In this document: in pieces, positions 48,189 through 57,803 of the stretch
Layout of the letters: the number at the start of each line of letters is the position of its first letter
Position numbering within the stretch: position 1 is the first letter of the stretch
NCBI RefSeq assembly: GCF_003967555.1
Contig: NZ_BIFS01000002.1
Location: 1,860,001 to 1,924,000 of the forward strand
DNA: 64,000 bases
DNA from: Dictyobacter kobayashii
GTDB lineage: Bacteria > Chloroflexota > Ktedonobacteria > Ktedonobacterales > Ktedonobacteraceae
Direction: 5' to 3'
The notes under the pieces: model-generated
Seen by the model: only the letters and a program-made list of their open reading frames with translations
What the model was told of the DNA's origin: nothing
Database searches by the model: none
Program-made: the position numbers and the translations under genes

Positions 48189-48569
48189 TTAATCAAATAA
48201 AGATATATTTAGCTTCCATGCCACATTTATCGAGGAAAAATCGTCAACATATTCGCATGATTTTTCTTCTAACGTTTCAATGTTTTGAAATCCATTCATA
48301 TACACAAAATTCTCAAGCTGAGACTCATGTATATCTAGATCATTCGAGGCGAGTAACTTTTTTGTTATTTCATACTTTCTTAACCAGAACCGTAAATCCT
48401 GGTGATCAGCATTCAAAAACTTTGAAGGCCTTCTTGCGCCTCGTGATGCCTCAATATACGAGCCTATAATGACAAAAGCTCGCAGTTCTGGTGAAGAGGA
48501 TGGAATCTCTATCGCTAAATGAGTCCCGACTAAAAGATTATTCTTTTGAAAGACATTGAATTTCTGCAT
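48189..48569 (-). CDS. Hypothetical 126-residue protein
   Basis: ATG 48569 follows GAGGAG at a slightly long spacing. The soluble, acidic protein (MQKFNVFQKNNLLVGTHLAI, SPELRAFVIIGSYIEASRGA, LRFWLRKYEITKKLLASNDL) matches no family I recognise. Its moderate AT content and isolated position beside transposase remnants suggest acquired DNA. An immunity- or effector-like role cannot be judged. Confidence 0.55.
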   Translation of the reverse strand: MQKFNVFQKNNLLVGTHLAIEIPSSSPELRAFVIIGSYIEASRGARRPSKFLNADHQDLRFWLRKYEITKKLLASNDLDIHESQLENFVYMNGFQNIETLEEKSCEYVDDFSSINVAWKLNISLFD

Positions 48570-48614
48570 GGAAAATAATACTCCTCAGCTACTCTATCAA
48601 AAGCGGTCGTGATA

Positions 48615-49412
48615 TTACACTGTAGCCTGATGCTGACGAATGCGTTGGGCAAACGAGTCGAGAGATCGTGCGAGCGTTGTTGGTTCTTTGAACGGAAGGA
48701 GGTGGGTGTTGTCCACCCACTGGAGAGAATATGCCGGGTAGAGGCGCGCGAGTTGTTCGCTGCCAGCCCGCCACAGCGCATTGTTGCGCTCAGCACGCGC
48801 TCCCTTTTCCCCGGCAGATTTCGTTGCCAGAACCAGTTCGACAGGACAATCAAGCTGGTCGTAGGCCGAAAGGAGCTGTTCGCGGTGCGTATTCACCTCA
48901 ATGGTCATGGCTGCAAACTCTGAAGGAGTGAGTCGATATCCCATGCCAACCAGAGACAGGAGGCGTGGCCCAAACTTCATTGCGGGCGTATCGAGGCGGC
49001 GCTTGACATCCTCAGGATCAGCCACAAGATTGACCGGGACAGCACCGTCAATGAGAAACAGCCCTGCCACTCTGCCTGGATGAGCTGCTGCATACCAGAC
49101 AGCCAGGTCGGCCCCCAGAGACCAGCCAACCACAAGCGGTCGATCGCCAGCAACCTGATCCATGATGACCTCGGCATCGCTCAAGAAGCCCTTGAAAGAG
49201 ACATCAGACGAGCGCGTTGTTTTGCCATGATTGCGAAAATCGAAGGTGACAAACCGATACGGTTCACGAAGTTCGTGGATGAGTCGCTTCCAACTCACCT
49301 GGGTCGCTCCTCCTCCGTTGAAGAACAGCAACGTTTGTCCCTGTCCTGTCTCGCTGACCGCGAGTTGGACCTCTCCGTTTGATATCTTGTAGTGTTTTTT
49401 CTTTATGCTCAT
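48615..49412 (-). CDS. Alpha/beta hydrolase
   Basis: The 265-residue alpha/beta-fold enzyme shows the oxyanion-hole region LLFFNGGGATQVSW (NGGG in place of HG), FDFRNHGKTTR, a nucleophile elbow VVGWSLGADLAVWYA (Ser in GWSLG) and a C-terminal WVDNTHLLPFKEP with the likely catalytic His. It starts at ATG 49412 with GAAAGG upstream. It lies just downstream of the TetR gene (21-nt gap) in the same direction, so TetR probably autoregulates and represses both. The substrate is unknown. Confidence 0.85.
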   Translation of the reverse strand: MSIKKKHYKISNGEVQLAVSETGQGQTLLFFNGGGATQVSWKRLIHELREPYRFVTFDFRNHGKTTRSSDVSFKGFLSDAEVIMDQVAGDRPLVVGWSLGADLAVWYAAAHPGRVAGLFLIDGAVPVNLVADPEDVKRRLDTPAMKFGPRLLSLVGMGYRLTPSEFAAMTIEVNTHREQLLSAYDQLDCPVELVLATKSAGEKGARAERNNALWRAGSEQLARLYPAYSLQWVDNTHLLPFKEPTTLARSLDSFAQRIRQHQATV

Positions 49413-49433
49413 GATATCGTGTGGACCTTTCTC

Positions 49434-50066
49434 TTACCCAAAGAAACCCTGGAAGAGCGCCTGTAATCCAAAGTCAAACTCCTGATCAGCATTCCACTGG
49501 ACAATCTCGGGCAACAGCATGTGGAGCCTGGGATATTGTTCTGCCGGAAGGTGTTGCCAGACCATTGGACCATTTGGCCCTGGCTCCAGACCCGCGACCG
49601 CTTGCGTTCCTATGCCGATCAATGTGTGCCCAACAATAAAACCGACCAGGCACTGGAGTGCATAGATAGACTGAACGCCGGTGATCTGTGCCTCATGAAA
49701 TGTTTCAAGAAGACGGTCTAACATCATAAGAGAGGCTGATGTGCGTAGCGGACTCGTTGCGATGAGCGGAAGCACGCGTGGATGAGCGCGAAGAACGTCC
49801 CGAAAGGCGTGCGCAATTGTCCATAATTGCTCACGTGGCGTGGCATGGGGATACACAGGTAATGGAGCCTGAACAAGGAGCAGTTCGATCACCCCATCAA
49901 AGACGGTTCGCTTACTCTCAACATGGTTGTAGAGTGACATCGCCTCAACCCCGAGCGCCGCTCCGAGCTTGCGCATACTAAAGCCTTCCAGGCCCTCTTG
50001 ATCAATCAAGTGCAGGGCTGCTTCCAACACTCTTTGTCGTGTCAGTGGCTCACCAGATTTCGCCAT
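49434..50066 (-). CDS. TetR-family transcriptional regulator
   Basis: The 210-residue regulator has the TetR HTH at the N-terminus (RQRVLEAALHLIDQEGLEGF, SMRKLGAALGVEAMSLYNHV) followed by a ligand-binding helical domain of the TetR_C type (LIGIGTQAVAGLEPGPNGP). ATG 50066 follows GAGGAAGATT, which is itself part of the 58-bp palindrome at 50070-50127. That palindrome is the obvious operator. TetR therefore probably represses itself, the hydrolase gene downstream and anything once transcribed rightward from the palindrome. Confidence 0.9.
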   Translation of the reverse strand: MAKSGEPLTRQRVLEAALHLIDQEGLEGFSMRKLGAALGVEAMSLYNHVESKRTVFDGVIELLLVQAPLPVYPHATPREQLWTIAHAFRDVLRAHPRVLPLIATSPLRTSASLMMLDRLLETFHEAQITGVQSIYALQCLVGFIVGHTLIGIGTQAVAGLEPGPNGPMVWQHLPAEQYPRLHMLLPEIVQWNADQEFDFGLQALFQGFFG

Positions 50067-50069
50067 AAT

Positions 50070-50127
50070 CTTCCTCTACTCTATACTTACACTGTAAGCT
50101 TACAGTGTAAGTATAGAGTAGAGGAAG
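50070..50127. promoter_or_regulatory. 58-bp perfect palindrome, probable TetR operator
   Basis: The sequence is a perfect palindrome with no loop, centred between 50098 and 50099 on AAGCTT, with inner half-site ACTTACACTGTAAG. The core ACACTGTAAGCTTACAGTGT looks like a typical TetR operator. The outer arms include the ribosome site of tetR on one side and its mirror image on the other. Confidence 0.85.
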
Positions 50128-50132
50128 GAAGA

Positions 50133-50264
50133 ATGTCAAGAGATCCTTTTCGGGGCTCCTTTGATTTCCTTATGAGCGTGTCTCTTTTACTGAGTACTTT
50201 ACACTCATCATCACAAGAGCGTATTGGCGAAAAACGGCGCGCAATTCAGGAGGATGATGGATGA
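50133..50264 (+). CDS. Short ORF divergent from tetR, possibly a gene start remnant
   Basis: ATG 50133 follows GAGGAAGGAAGA, the palindrome's mirror-image ribosome site, and opens a 43-codon frame (MSRDPFRGSFDFLMSVSLLL). It runs into the reverse strand of the WYL remnant, so at most the first codons can be original. It may be the start of a lost TetR-controlled gene or simply a product of the palindrome. Confidence 0.25.
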   Translation: MSRDPFRGSFDFLMSVSLLLSTLHSSSQERIGEKRRAIQEDDG

Positions 50265-50454
50265 TGAATGGGATACCCAGACCAGCAAGCAAGCGTGCCA
50301 TCCAGGGAAGGTCTTCCACCTCACTGCGGATGAGTACTCCATTGTTTTGTTCTTTATCAATATATAGAACACATCGTCCAGAAGGGCGATGTGTTCCCGT
50401 TCTTTTCCTGCTATACTGGTAAATCCATCTCTCAAGAGTTTTGTTCCGTTTCAT
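50170..50454 (-). pseudogene. WYL-domain regulator, C-terminal remnant
   Basis: The frame holds VEDLPWMARLLAGLGIPFII and HHPPELRAVFRQYA, the characteristic end of YafY/WYL transcriptional regulators (xxxARxLAGLGxPFxVxxPPELRxxL). The HTH and the WYL motif itself are missing. The part between 50290 and 50454 is of uncertain coding value. It is a decayed regulator next to the FAD monooxygenase. Confidence 0.6.
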
Positions 50455-50473
50455 GCTTTTAAACAAGAATGAA

Positions 50474-51700
50474 CTACAAAGGACAAGCCTGAGCATCTGT
50501 GTAGTCCTTAAGGGTGATGGCCGTCTGCTTCTGAATAGCTCTGGCTATCAGGCCTTTCCAGGGCAGGTAGGGTAACATCCGCATATTCAGATTGCGCAGC
50601 CAGATCATGGACTGCGTTGGTGGTAGAAACCACTTGCCACCATCCGCCGCCGCCTTCTGGTTCTTCTCAACATATCCCCGCATTTCTTCCTCGTAGCGAG
50701 CAAAGGCTGTCTGATAATCGCCCGACGCCGCAGCCAGTTCTCCAGCGAGTACGTAGGCACCTACCAGCGCCAGGTTTGTGCCCTGGCCAGAGAGCGGCGA
50801 GGGACAATAGCCAGCATCCCCAACCAACGCGATCCTTCCCTTTGACCAGCGTTCCATCTGGATCAAGCTGATTGAGTCAAAGTAGAAGTCGGGGGCTTCA
50901 TCCATCGCTTTCAGCAGGCGGGGAATTTCCCATCCCTCACCCGCGAACACCCTGGCCAGGATCTTTTTCTGCTCTCCACTGTTCTGCCGGTCATACTGAA
51001 GCGGCGGCGAAGCGAAGAAGAACATTGCCTTGACCTCGCTATTCTGATGCGCAGTATACATCCCCGCAAGTTTTCCTGGCATATTGTAGACAAGCTGCCA
51101 GCGATCAAGTTGTAAATGATTAGCAGCAGTAAAGATCGAGACGTAGTAGCCCAGGTGACGAATGAACGCTGACTCAGCACCGAACGAAAGCTGGCGCACA
51201 GTGGAGTGGAGTCCATCGGCTCCCAGCACAAGGTCGAAGGTGCGCGGCTGGCCCTTCTCGAATGTGACCTGGACACCCTCGTCACTCTCGGAGAGAGAGG
51301 TGATCGTATCATGAAAGATGTACTCGGTGGTATCTCTGGTAGCTTCGTACAGGATCTGTACCAGGTCGCCGCGCAAGATCTCGAACTCACTAACCAGGCC
51401 CTCGCCGCCGAAAAGCTCGACGCCCATTGTTGCCTGCGGTCTGTTGGAGCTGTCAACGAACGACATCCCGCGCTGATTGGTACGCCCCCGCTGAACCGCT
51501 GGCATGATGCCCATACGTTCAGCCACAGCGCGCGAACCTCCACGGATGTCAATCGCGTTACCGCCCGAACGCGGCGCGGGTGCTCGCTCTACTATCGTAG
51601 GCTTGAAGCCATAGCGGCTCAGCCAGTAGGCCAGGGCCGGCCCCGCGATACTCGCACCTGAAATGAGAATAGTGCGGTTTTCCAAATTGTTATTTTTCAT
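50474..51700 (-). CDS. FAD-dependent monooxygenase (PHBH/TetX-like)
   Basis: The 408-residue flavoprotein has the dinucleotide-binding start ILISGASIAGPALAYWLSRY, the DG motif LVLGADGLHSTVR and the GD motif GRIALVGDAGYCPSPLSGQG, the three signatures of class A flavin monooxygenases. These use NAD(P)H and O2 to hydroxylate aromatic compounds or inactivate antibiotics such as tetracyclines or rifamycins; the substrate here is unknown. ATG 51700 follows AAAGGATTAAAAATT. An IS66-type element sits only 41 bp upstream, so the natural promoter may have been cut off, although a TATATAATA box remains between. Confidence 0.88.
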   Translation of the reverse strand: MKNNNLENRTILISGASIAGPALAYWLSRYGFKPTIVERAPAPRSGGNAIDIRGGSRAVAERMGIMPAVQRGRTNQRGMSFVDSSNRPQATMGVELFGGEGLVSEFEILRGDLVQILYEATRDTTEYIFHDTITSLSESDEGVQVTFEKGQPRTFDLVLGADGLHSTVRQLSFGAESAFIRHLGYYVSIFTAANHLQLDRWQLVYNMPGKLAGMYTAHQNSEVKAMFFFASPPLQYDRQNSGEQKKILARVFAGEGWEIPRLLKAMDEAPDFYFDSISLIQMERWSKGRIALVGDAGYCPSPLSGQGTNLALVGAYVLAGELAAASGDYQTAFARYEEEMRGYVEKNQKAAADGGKWFLPPTQSMIWLRNLNMRMLPYLPWKGLIARAIQKQTAITLKDYTDAQACPL

Positions 51701-51741
51701 AATTTTTAATCCTTTGATTATTATATATAGCTTTTGTATTC

Positions 51742-53285
51742 GTAACTACTCAGTACCTTGAGAAAAGCTGGACAAAGCTGATAAACTAAGAGCATGACAG
51801 AAGAAGAAGTGAGAAATCTTCAGAAAGCCTACCGAGAGCTCAAAGAGCAAGCAGAGGCATTCAAAGAGCAAGCAGAGCAGAAAGATCGCAGGATCGAAGA
51901 GCTCGAAGGATTGCTCATAGGTGCCTTGTTGCGCATTGAAGAGCTTGAACGGCGATTGGGAAAAGATAGTCATAATAGTAGTAAACCTCCTTCCAGTGAT
52001 GGATTGGGTCGCAAACCTGGCAAACAGCGGCGCAAAAGCGGCAAGACTTCCGGTGGACAAGCCGGTCACCACGGTCATACCCTGATGCAAGCATTGACTC
52101 CTGATAGCGTCGTGCTTCATCGTCCAACGCACTGTGAAGCATGTCAGTACCCTCTTGAGCAGGAGGCAGCTATCACCAACGAACGCCGTCAAGTCCACGA
52201 TCTGCCCACGTGGCGTTTGCTGGTCGAGGAGCATTGCCGACAAGCAATCTGCTGCCCCTATTGCCAGCATGTGACGCAGGCGTCTTTTCCGGCAGGCGTC
52301 GATGCTGCTGTCCAGTATGGCCCGCAGGTCCAAGCCTTGGCGGTCTATCTTTCCCACTTTCAACTGGTGCCACTGCAACGCACCTGTGAAGCTCTTGCTG
52401 ATCTGTGCGGGTGTCAGTTGTCCGAAGGCACGCTGGTCCGTTGGATTGCTCAGGCAGCCAAGACCCTTGAGTCGAGCATCGAGCGGATCAAAACCTTACT
52501 GCTGGCCAGCCCCTTGCAACATGCTGACGAAACGGGGATGCGTGTCAAAGGCATCTTGCATTGGATGCATCTCAATGCGACTCCCTGGCTCACCCTGTAC
52601 TCCTGGCATCGCAAACGAGGGCATCAGGCTCTGGAGCAGATTGGGATCTGGCCACACTATCAGGGCCGCTCCATGCATGATCGCTGGTCCAGCTATGATC
52701 GCTACCTCTGTACCCATAGCCTCTGCGGAGCCCACCTGCTACGCGACTGCCTGTATGTCGCCGAACAGGAGAAGCAGCCTTGGGGACAAGCCATGTTCGA
52801 TCTGTTGCTGGCGATGAAGCAAGCCGCTGATCGCTGGCGCCTCCAAGGAGCGAGCGCCGTCCCCACCCCCGAACGGGAGCAGTGGCTTGCCCAGTATTTT
52901 GCCATTCTGGCCGCTGGCTTTGCCACGCATGCCGCTCAAGCCCCTCCCCCAGGAAGTCTGCAGCCCAAACGACAAGGACGCAAAAAACAGGAAGCCTCCA
53001 AGAATCTGCTCGATGCGCTCTTAAAGCGAGCTGATCAAGTGTTGGGTTTTCTGGAGGACCTGTCTGTGCCTTTTACCAACAATCTCGCCGAACGAGATTT
53101 ACGCATGGTGAAAGTGCAGCAAAAGATTTCCGGAACCTTCCGCAGTGACGATGGAGCTACGGCTTTTTGCATCATTCGCAGCTATCTTTCAACCATGCGC
53201 AAGCAGGGGCGCTCAATGCTTGCTGCCATTGCTGCGGTTTTTGCTGGTTCTCCTTTCCCCATTGCATGGGCTACTGAGTAGTTAC
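51742..53285 (+). mobile_element. IS66-type element, 1,544 bp, with perfect TIRs and 8-bp duplication
   Basis: GTAACTACTCAGTA at 51742-51755 and its exact inverted copy at 53272-53285 are the termini. TTGTATTC flanks both sides (51734-51741 and 53286-53293) as an 8-bp target duplication, the size expected for IS66. It has a single tnpC-type gene without tnpA/tnpB. The intact duplication and ends indicate a recent insertion. Confidence 0.93.
51794..53281 (+). CDS. IS66-type transposase (TnpC-like)
   Basis: The 495-residue protein begins with a coiled coil (RNLQKAYRELKEQAEAFKEQ) and the IS66 N-terminal motif HNSSKPPSSDGLGRKPGKQR. A zinc-binding segment follows (CEACQYPLE and CCPYCQHV). The DDE core shows LQHADETGMRVKG (Asp), HDRWSSYDRY (Asp) and FTNNLAERDLRMVKVQQKIS (Glu). 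It ends four nt before the right terminus. The full length and intact motifs suggest an active transposase. It lacks the TnpA/TnpB accessory genes found in larger IS66 members. Confidence 0.95.
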   Translation: MTEEEVRNLQKAYRELKEQAEAFKEQAEQKDRRIEELEGLLIGALLRIEELERRLGKDSHNSSKPPSSDGLGRKPGKQRRKSGKTSGGQAGHHGHTLMQALTPDSVVLHRPTHCEACQYPLEQEAAITNERRQVHDLPTWRLLVEEHCRQAICCPYCQHVTQASFPAGVDAAVQYGPQVQALAVYLSHFQLVPLQRTCEALADLCGCQLSEGTLVRWIAQAAKTLESSIERIKTLLLASPLQHADETGMRVKGILHWMHLNATPWLTLYSWHRKRGHQALEQIGIWPHYQGRSMHDRWSSYDRYLCTHSLCGAHLLRDCLYVAEQEKQPWGQAMFDLLLAMKQAADRWRLQGASAVPTPEREQWLAQYFAILAAGFATHAAQAPPPGSLQPKRQGRKKQEASKNLLDALLKRADQVLGFLEDLSVPFTNNLAERDLRMVKVQQKISGTFRSDDGATAFCIIRSYLSTMRKQGRSMLAAIAAVFAGSPFPIAWATE

Positions 53286-53293
53286 TTGTATTC

Positions 53294-53573
53294 ATTTAAT
53301 GTCCGCCCGAAATCGGTGGAACTGCCGGTAATGAACCAGACGCGAGATGAAGAAGAATCTGCCGATGTAGTATGTGTCTGAAACATTGTTTTCCCTCTGT
53401 TCTACGCATTGGCAGTACGTCCTCTGGCTGGCAATGTTTTTATGAGTGTACTGCTGCTTTTATGGTTTTTATTTAGACGTGCTTTTACGTCACTGCCCTG
53501 AGTATAGCTGGCAAAGAGGTAGCCGCGCGCCACCCGACCGGGTTGTTGTCAGAGTGGTTGTGAACGGGTGAGA
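53294..53573. other. Intergenic region formerly upstream of the FAD monooxygenase
   Basis: No gene is supported here. The stretch beside the IS66-type element probably contains the original monooxygenase promoter, and the part near 53560 is the 3' flank of the LuxR-type gene. No repeat was noticed. Confidence 0.4.
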
Positions 53574-56500
53574 TTAGAGGAGTTTCAGACGCCGGGCTAC
53601 TTCACCGGCTTCCACGCGGTTGTTGACGTCGAGTTTGCGGTAAAGGTTTTTGAGGTGGCCTTTGACAGTGTTGATGGAGATGATCAGCTCCTCGGCGATC
53701 TCCAGGTTGCTGCGTCCGGCAACGAGGAGAGTAAGCACGCGCAGCTCTTGCGCAGAGAGTGGTTCGAGCAGCGGGCTGTCTGGGCTGCTGGCCTGGGGAG
53801 AAAATGGGTGAGCGAAGGCGTGGAGAATGCTCTGAACGTAGGCGCGTAGCGGTTTCTCTGTGAGGGAAGGCAGGAGCTTGCGCAGGAGGATGGCCAGGGG
53901 CTCGCCTTCGTCCAGGAAAAGGCGCAGAAAGCCCTCCCTACGCGCCTGTGAGAGGGCAAGCACGAGTTGCTGGTAGCTCTCCTGACTCCGTTTGAGGTCG
54001 GCATAGGTGAGCGCGCTGAGCACCAGAATTTCCAGCACTCTTAATATATGTTTCCCCTCTTGCGCGTGGGTAAACAGTTGCTCAAGCAGAGGCAAGGCGG
54101 TTTCGGCCTCGCCTTGAGCCATGAGCAGGCGCGCACGCAGTAGCTGCATCGCCTGCTGTTGTGTTGAAGACAGGTCTTTTTCATAGTCGGTGAGTGTATC
54201 CAGGGTGCGCCTGGCGGCAAGCAAGTCTTTGTCGCGAATCTGCGCGCGCGTTTGCCAGATGAGCACATCTGGAACGAGTGGGAGCGTGTGTGGCGCGGCC
54301 TGCAAGTGTATAAGCAGCGCGGTGAGCGCGTTTTGTTCCTCCGTCCTCTTCCCGTGTGCGCGCAGGAGAAGAAGCCTTAAGAGCTCTAGCTGTGTGTATC
54401 CAGCCTCCTCCCCTGCCGGGAAAGCCCCTGATAGTGATGGTGAGAGGCCTCGTAGGCCAGTTGATCCGCCTTTTCCAGCTCGTTCCACTCATAGGCAAGA
54501 CGGATAAACCCACAGGCGAGCTGCGTGAGAAAAATCGCCTCGCCAGCTTTATCCGACCAGGGCGGTTCGGCCTGTGTTTGCTGGTAATAGGAGTCTGCCT
54601 GGTGGAGGTCGGCCATTTCGAGGTAAACGTCGCCCAGCAGCCGCCCGATGACGCGAGTGAAGACCCGATCTTTAACATGCAGGCTGAGCGTGTAGCCTTC
54701 ATGCAGATACTGGCGGGCGGTGTGAAAGACGCCTGTTTGCATGGCCTCCATGCCCAGCGTGAGCAGACAGCCACAGTGCCATTCGATCCACTCCACTGGC
54801 CGCTGGTGGTATACCTGCTCCGCGCTGGCTGGCGGCAAGAGTTGGAGGGCCTGACGTGCGTAGACAACGGCAGGCGCGATAAAACCGTGAACAATGGTGA
54901 AGGTGGCACGGAAGGCAGAAAGAACACCTACCTGCAACAGATATCCTTGCGAGCGCCATCCCTCTTCTGCCATCTGAAGCAGTTCTTCGGCTGGCTCGAT
55001 GCGCCAGACGGAGCCAGGGTTGTCGGTGGAGAAGATACGCGCCTGGGCAAAGAGGAAACAGAGTGTCGGGCGGGAATGCAAGAGGAATTTCGGCATCTGC
55101 TCCAACCAGCGGCACATGGTATGGTGTTCAGTAAAATATGTATGCTCATTAAGTCTTTCAATCAGCAGCGCCGCTCGCTCGAATTCTTGAGCGGAGAGAG
55201 CAGTTTCAATAGCCTCGCTCAGCAGAGCGTGTTCTTCATACCAGAGACTGGCCTGAGCGGCCAGACAGCGCAACGTTTCCGCCCCCAGGCGGCGGGTCGC
55301 TTCAGCCCGCATAGCCTCGGCGAACAGGGCATGATAGCGATACCACCCGTCCGCGCTATCCAGCGCTTCCAGAAAGAAGCCAGAGTGTTCAACCCTGTCC
55401 AGCCACTCTGCACTATCCTGCCGCCTCATCACTACGTCGCAGAGTGAGGAGGTCAGACGACTAAACAGGCTGGTTTGGAGCAGGAAGAGTTGAAGAGGCT
55501 CAGGCTGGGCAGCAAGCACCTCGCTGATAAAAAACTCCTGAATAGACCGACGAGAAGGGTTGTTCGCTGAACCCACGTGTAGTTGTCCGAGCGAGTCTTC
55601 AATCATCTGGGGCGTCCGCAGGCTCTGCGAGTTCAACGCGAACAGGCGCAAGCCAGCAGCCCAGCCCTCCAGATAAGTATGGAGCTTCTGGATAGTCTCT
55701 TCCGAAAACGGGCAGGGGATATGTTGCTGGAGAAAAGCGGTTGTCTCCTCCAATGAGAAGCTCAGCTGATTCGAGTGGATTTCCTGGAGATCGCCTCTCG
55801 CCCGCCAGCGCACCAGCGGCAGCGGCGGCGTACTACGCGTCAGCATCACGATATGGAATTCCGCTGGCAGATGCTCAATGAAGAAGGTTAGCGTCTCATG
55901 GATACGCGAGTGCTCGATGACATGATAATCCTCCAGGATCAGTACCCCTTCCGGGACCGAGCCGGTCAGATCGTTCAGCAGGGAGGCCAGGGCTGCCTCT
56001 AGCTGCGCTGGTGCAAATGGCGACTGGGACTGCTGGGAGAGTTGCACAAGCGCAGCCTGACCAATGTGCCCATAGATAGCCGGGATAGCCGCAATGAGTG
56101 ATGACCAGAAGCGGATCGGATCATTATCGCCGCTATCTAGCGAGAGCCAGGCGACAAGCAAAGGATTGCGCTGTGTGGCATTTTGCGCCTCGCGCCGGGC
56201 AATCCACTGGGCGACAAGCGTAGTCTTCCCCGAGCCTGCCGGGGCCTGCACCAGCGTCAGCTTTTGTCGCTGTCCTTCGTCAAGTCGTTCCAACAAAGGC
56301 ATACGCTCGACGAGCCTGACCGGCAGCCGAGGAGGGTGCAGTTTGCTTTCAAGCAGCGTCACAGCAGACTTAGGATGGACCATTTGACGCGGCTGGCGCG
56401 AAAGGGGTTCCAAATGCCGCTTCGCAAGCATCAGGGCAACTTCATTGAGCCTCTCAAGCGTTAGATCTTCTGACTTTCCCAGATACGCGCGATACAGCAT

Positions 56501-56728
56501 CCCCTGGCGCTTGAGATAAGCCTTCCAGTACCATCCACCGCGATGATTTCCAGCATGTTCCTTGCGTGCTGTATAGGAGCCATCGAGAGAACGAAAGGAG
56601 AAGAGAGTAGAGGTCTCTTCCTGTAACCACGCGAACCAGCGCGCCGATCCAACGACAATAGAGATCTCCTGCTCATCCTCGTAAAAATGCAGGGTGGCAT
56701 CGCGTATTGTAGGGGTTGTGTGTGCCAT
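53574..56728 (-). CDS. MalT-like LuxR regulator with extra N-terminal domain (one frameshift)
   Basis: The ~1,050-residue regulator of the LAL/MalT type has an unusual ~120-residue N-terminal domain (MAHTTPTIRDATLHFYEDEQ), a STAND-type NTPase (Walker A QAPAGSGKTTLVAQW near 163, Walker B GVLILEDYHVIEH), a long tetratricopeptide-like region and a C-terminal LuxR HTH (LSAQELRVLTLLVAGRSNLE and EELIISINTVKGHLKNLYRK). The frame breaks after HHHYQGLSRQG. One extra base at CCCC 54410-54413 joins it to EEAGYTQLELLRLLLLRAHG, so I annotate one gene. Such proteins sense a small molecule through the repeat region and activate transcription; the inducer is unknown. Confidence 0.87.
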
Positions 56729-56848
56729 ATAGCAGCCAGGCTTTCATTTTCACAGCATAAAAGTTCCCTAAACAAAAGTTCCCTAACAGTATAGCACATA
56801 GTACTCTTTCGAGTGATCCTGGCCCGCTTTGACGGCTCTGCTCCTAAG

Positions 56849-56877
56849 TTGACAATATACAACGTATTGTACATAAT
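56849..56877 (+). promoter_or_regulatory. Sigma70-type promoter upstream of the nucleotidyltransferase gene
   Basis: TTGACA (56849-56854) and CATAAT (56872-56877) have 17-nt spacing. The region also holds the dyad ACAATA / TATTGT (7-nt gap), which could bind a repressor. Confidence 0.6.
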
Positions 56878-57035
56878 TGTGGGCCTACATTTGATTTTGC
56901 GGATGGTCCTAAAAACGGAATGGATGTTTCTGGTGTGATACCTGGTAATCTATTCTCGAACATTCAGCAAAAAGTCGAGCACCTATGCGGTATGTATTGC
57001 TTGGCTTTTTACTATTTGAAAGGTACTATACGTTT

Positions 57036-57803
57036 ATGTTTAAAACACAATTTCCCGAAATGGATCAACTCATTAAGGAGCTCGCTTCGGCACTACAAGC
57101 TACGCTTGGCGACCGGCTAAGCGGTCTGTATTTATTCGGCTCGCTTGTTGGCGGCGACTTTGACCCTAAAACAAGTGACATGGATCTCCTTGCGATGGTC
57201 AAGAAAGACATAACAGAAGCAGAATTGGCCAATCTTCGTCAAATGCACGAAACCTTTAGGCGCGCTCACCCGGAGTGGGTTGATCGTATCGAGGTAGCGT
57301 ATGTTGGTGTATCAGCTATGCGGGAATTTAAAACCGGTACAGTTAAAATCGCACGAATCAGCCCTGGAGAGCCGCTACATTACCGTGACATGGATATTCA
57401 GTGGCTTATGGACTGGTATATAGTTCAGGAGCAAGGCCTTGTTATAGTGGGTCCACCTGCTAAGGCCTTTATTCCTCATATCACGAGCCAAGAGTTTATT
57501 GCTTCTCTTAAAGATAGTCTTTTGTCGTGGCTGGCAATGGCTAAAGAGGCGCGCCACAAAGGATACCAGTCATACATCATCCTTTCTATGTGTCGCAGCC
57601 TGTATGCGATTAAGTTCGGCAAGCAGATTTCAAAGTTTAAGGGTGCTGAGTGGGCAATGCGCGAATACTCGGCCTGGGCTGATCTTATACAGAAGGCTGT
57701 AGAGTGGCATGGATCGTCGGATAAGTCGGATAATCTGGCATCCCAAACAGAGACGGTCAAATTTGTGGTATTTGCATTGAGTCAGTTGGGATACCGTGTT
57801 TAA
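57036..57803 (+). CDS. Nucleotidyltransferase, aminoglycoside adenylyltransferase-like
   Basis: The 255-residue protein carries the nucleotidyltransferase motif LYLFGSLVGGDFDPKTSDMD (GS...DxD, metal-binding aspartates) and a C-terminal helical domain like that of AadA/ANT enzymes (DUF4111: LSMCRSLYAIKFGKQISKFK, GAEWAMREYSAWADLIQKAV). Related enzymes adenylylate streptomycin or spectinomycin, but many homologues in soil bacteria are uncharacterised, so resistance is only a possibility. I start at ATG 57036 (MFKTQFPEMDQLIK) after GAAAGG; the upstream 17 codons are hydrophobic and lack a site. A sigma70 promoter lies ~160 nt upstream. Confidence 0.82.
   Translation: MFKTQFPEMDQLIKELASALQATLGDRLSGLYLFGSLVGGDFDPKTSDMDLLAMVKKDITEAELANLRQMHETFRRAHPEWVDRIEVAYVGVSAMREFKTGTVKIARISPGEPLHYRDMDIQWLMDWYIVQEQGLVIVGPPAKAFIPHITSQEFIASLKDSLLSWLAMAKEARHKGYQSYIILSMCRSLYAIKFGKQISKFKGAEWAMREYSAWADLIQKAVEWHGSSDKSDNLASQTETVKFVVFALSQLGYRV

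Noticed and set aside
54356..55447. 363-codon plus-strand frame over the LuxR-type gene
   Set aside because: Antisense shadow of the NTPase/repeat region; no domain and no start context.
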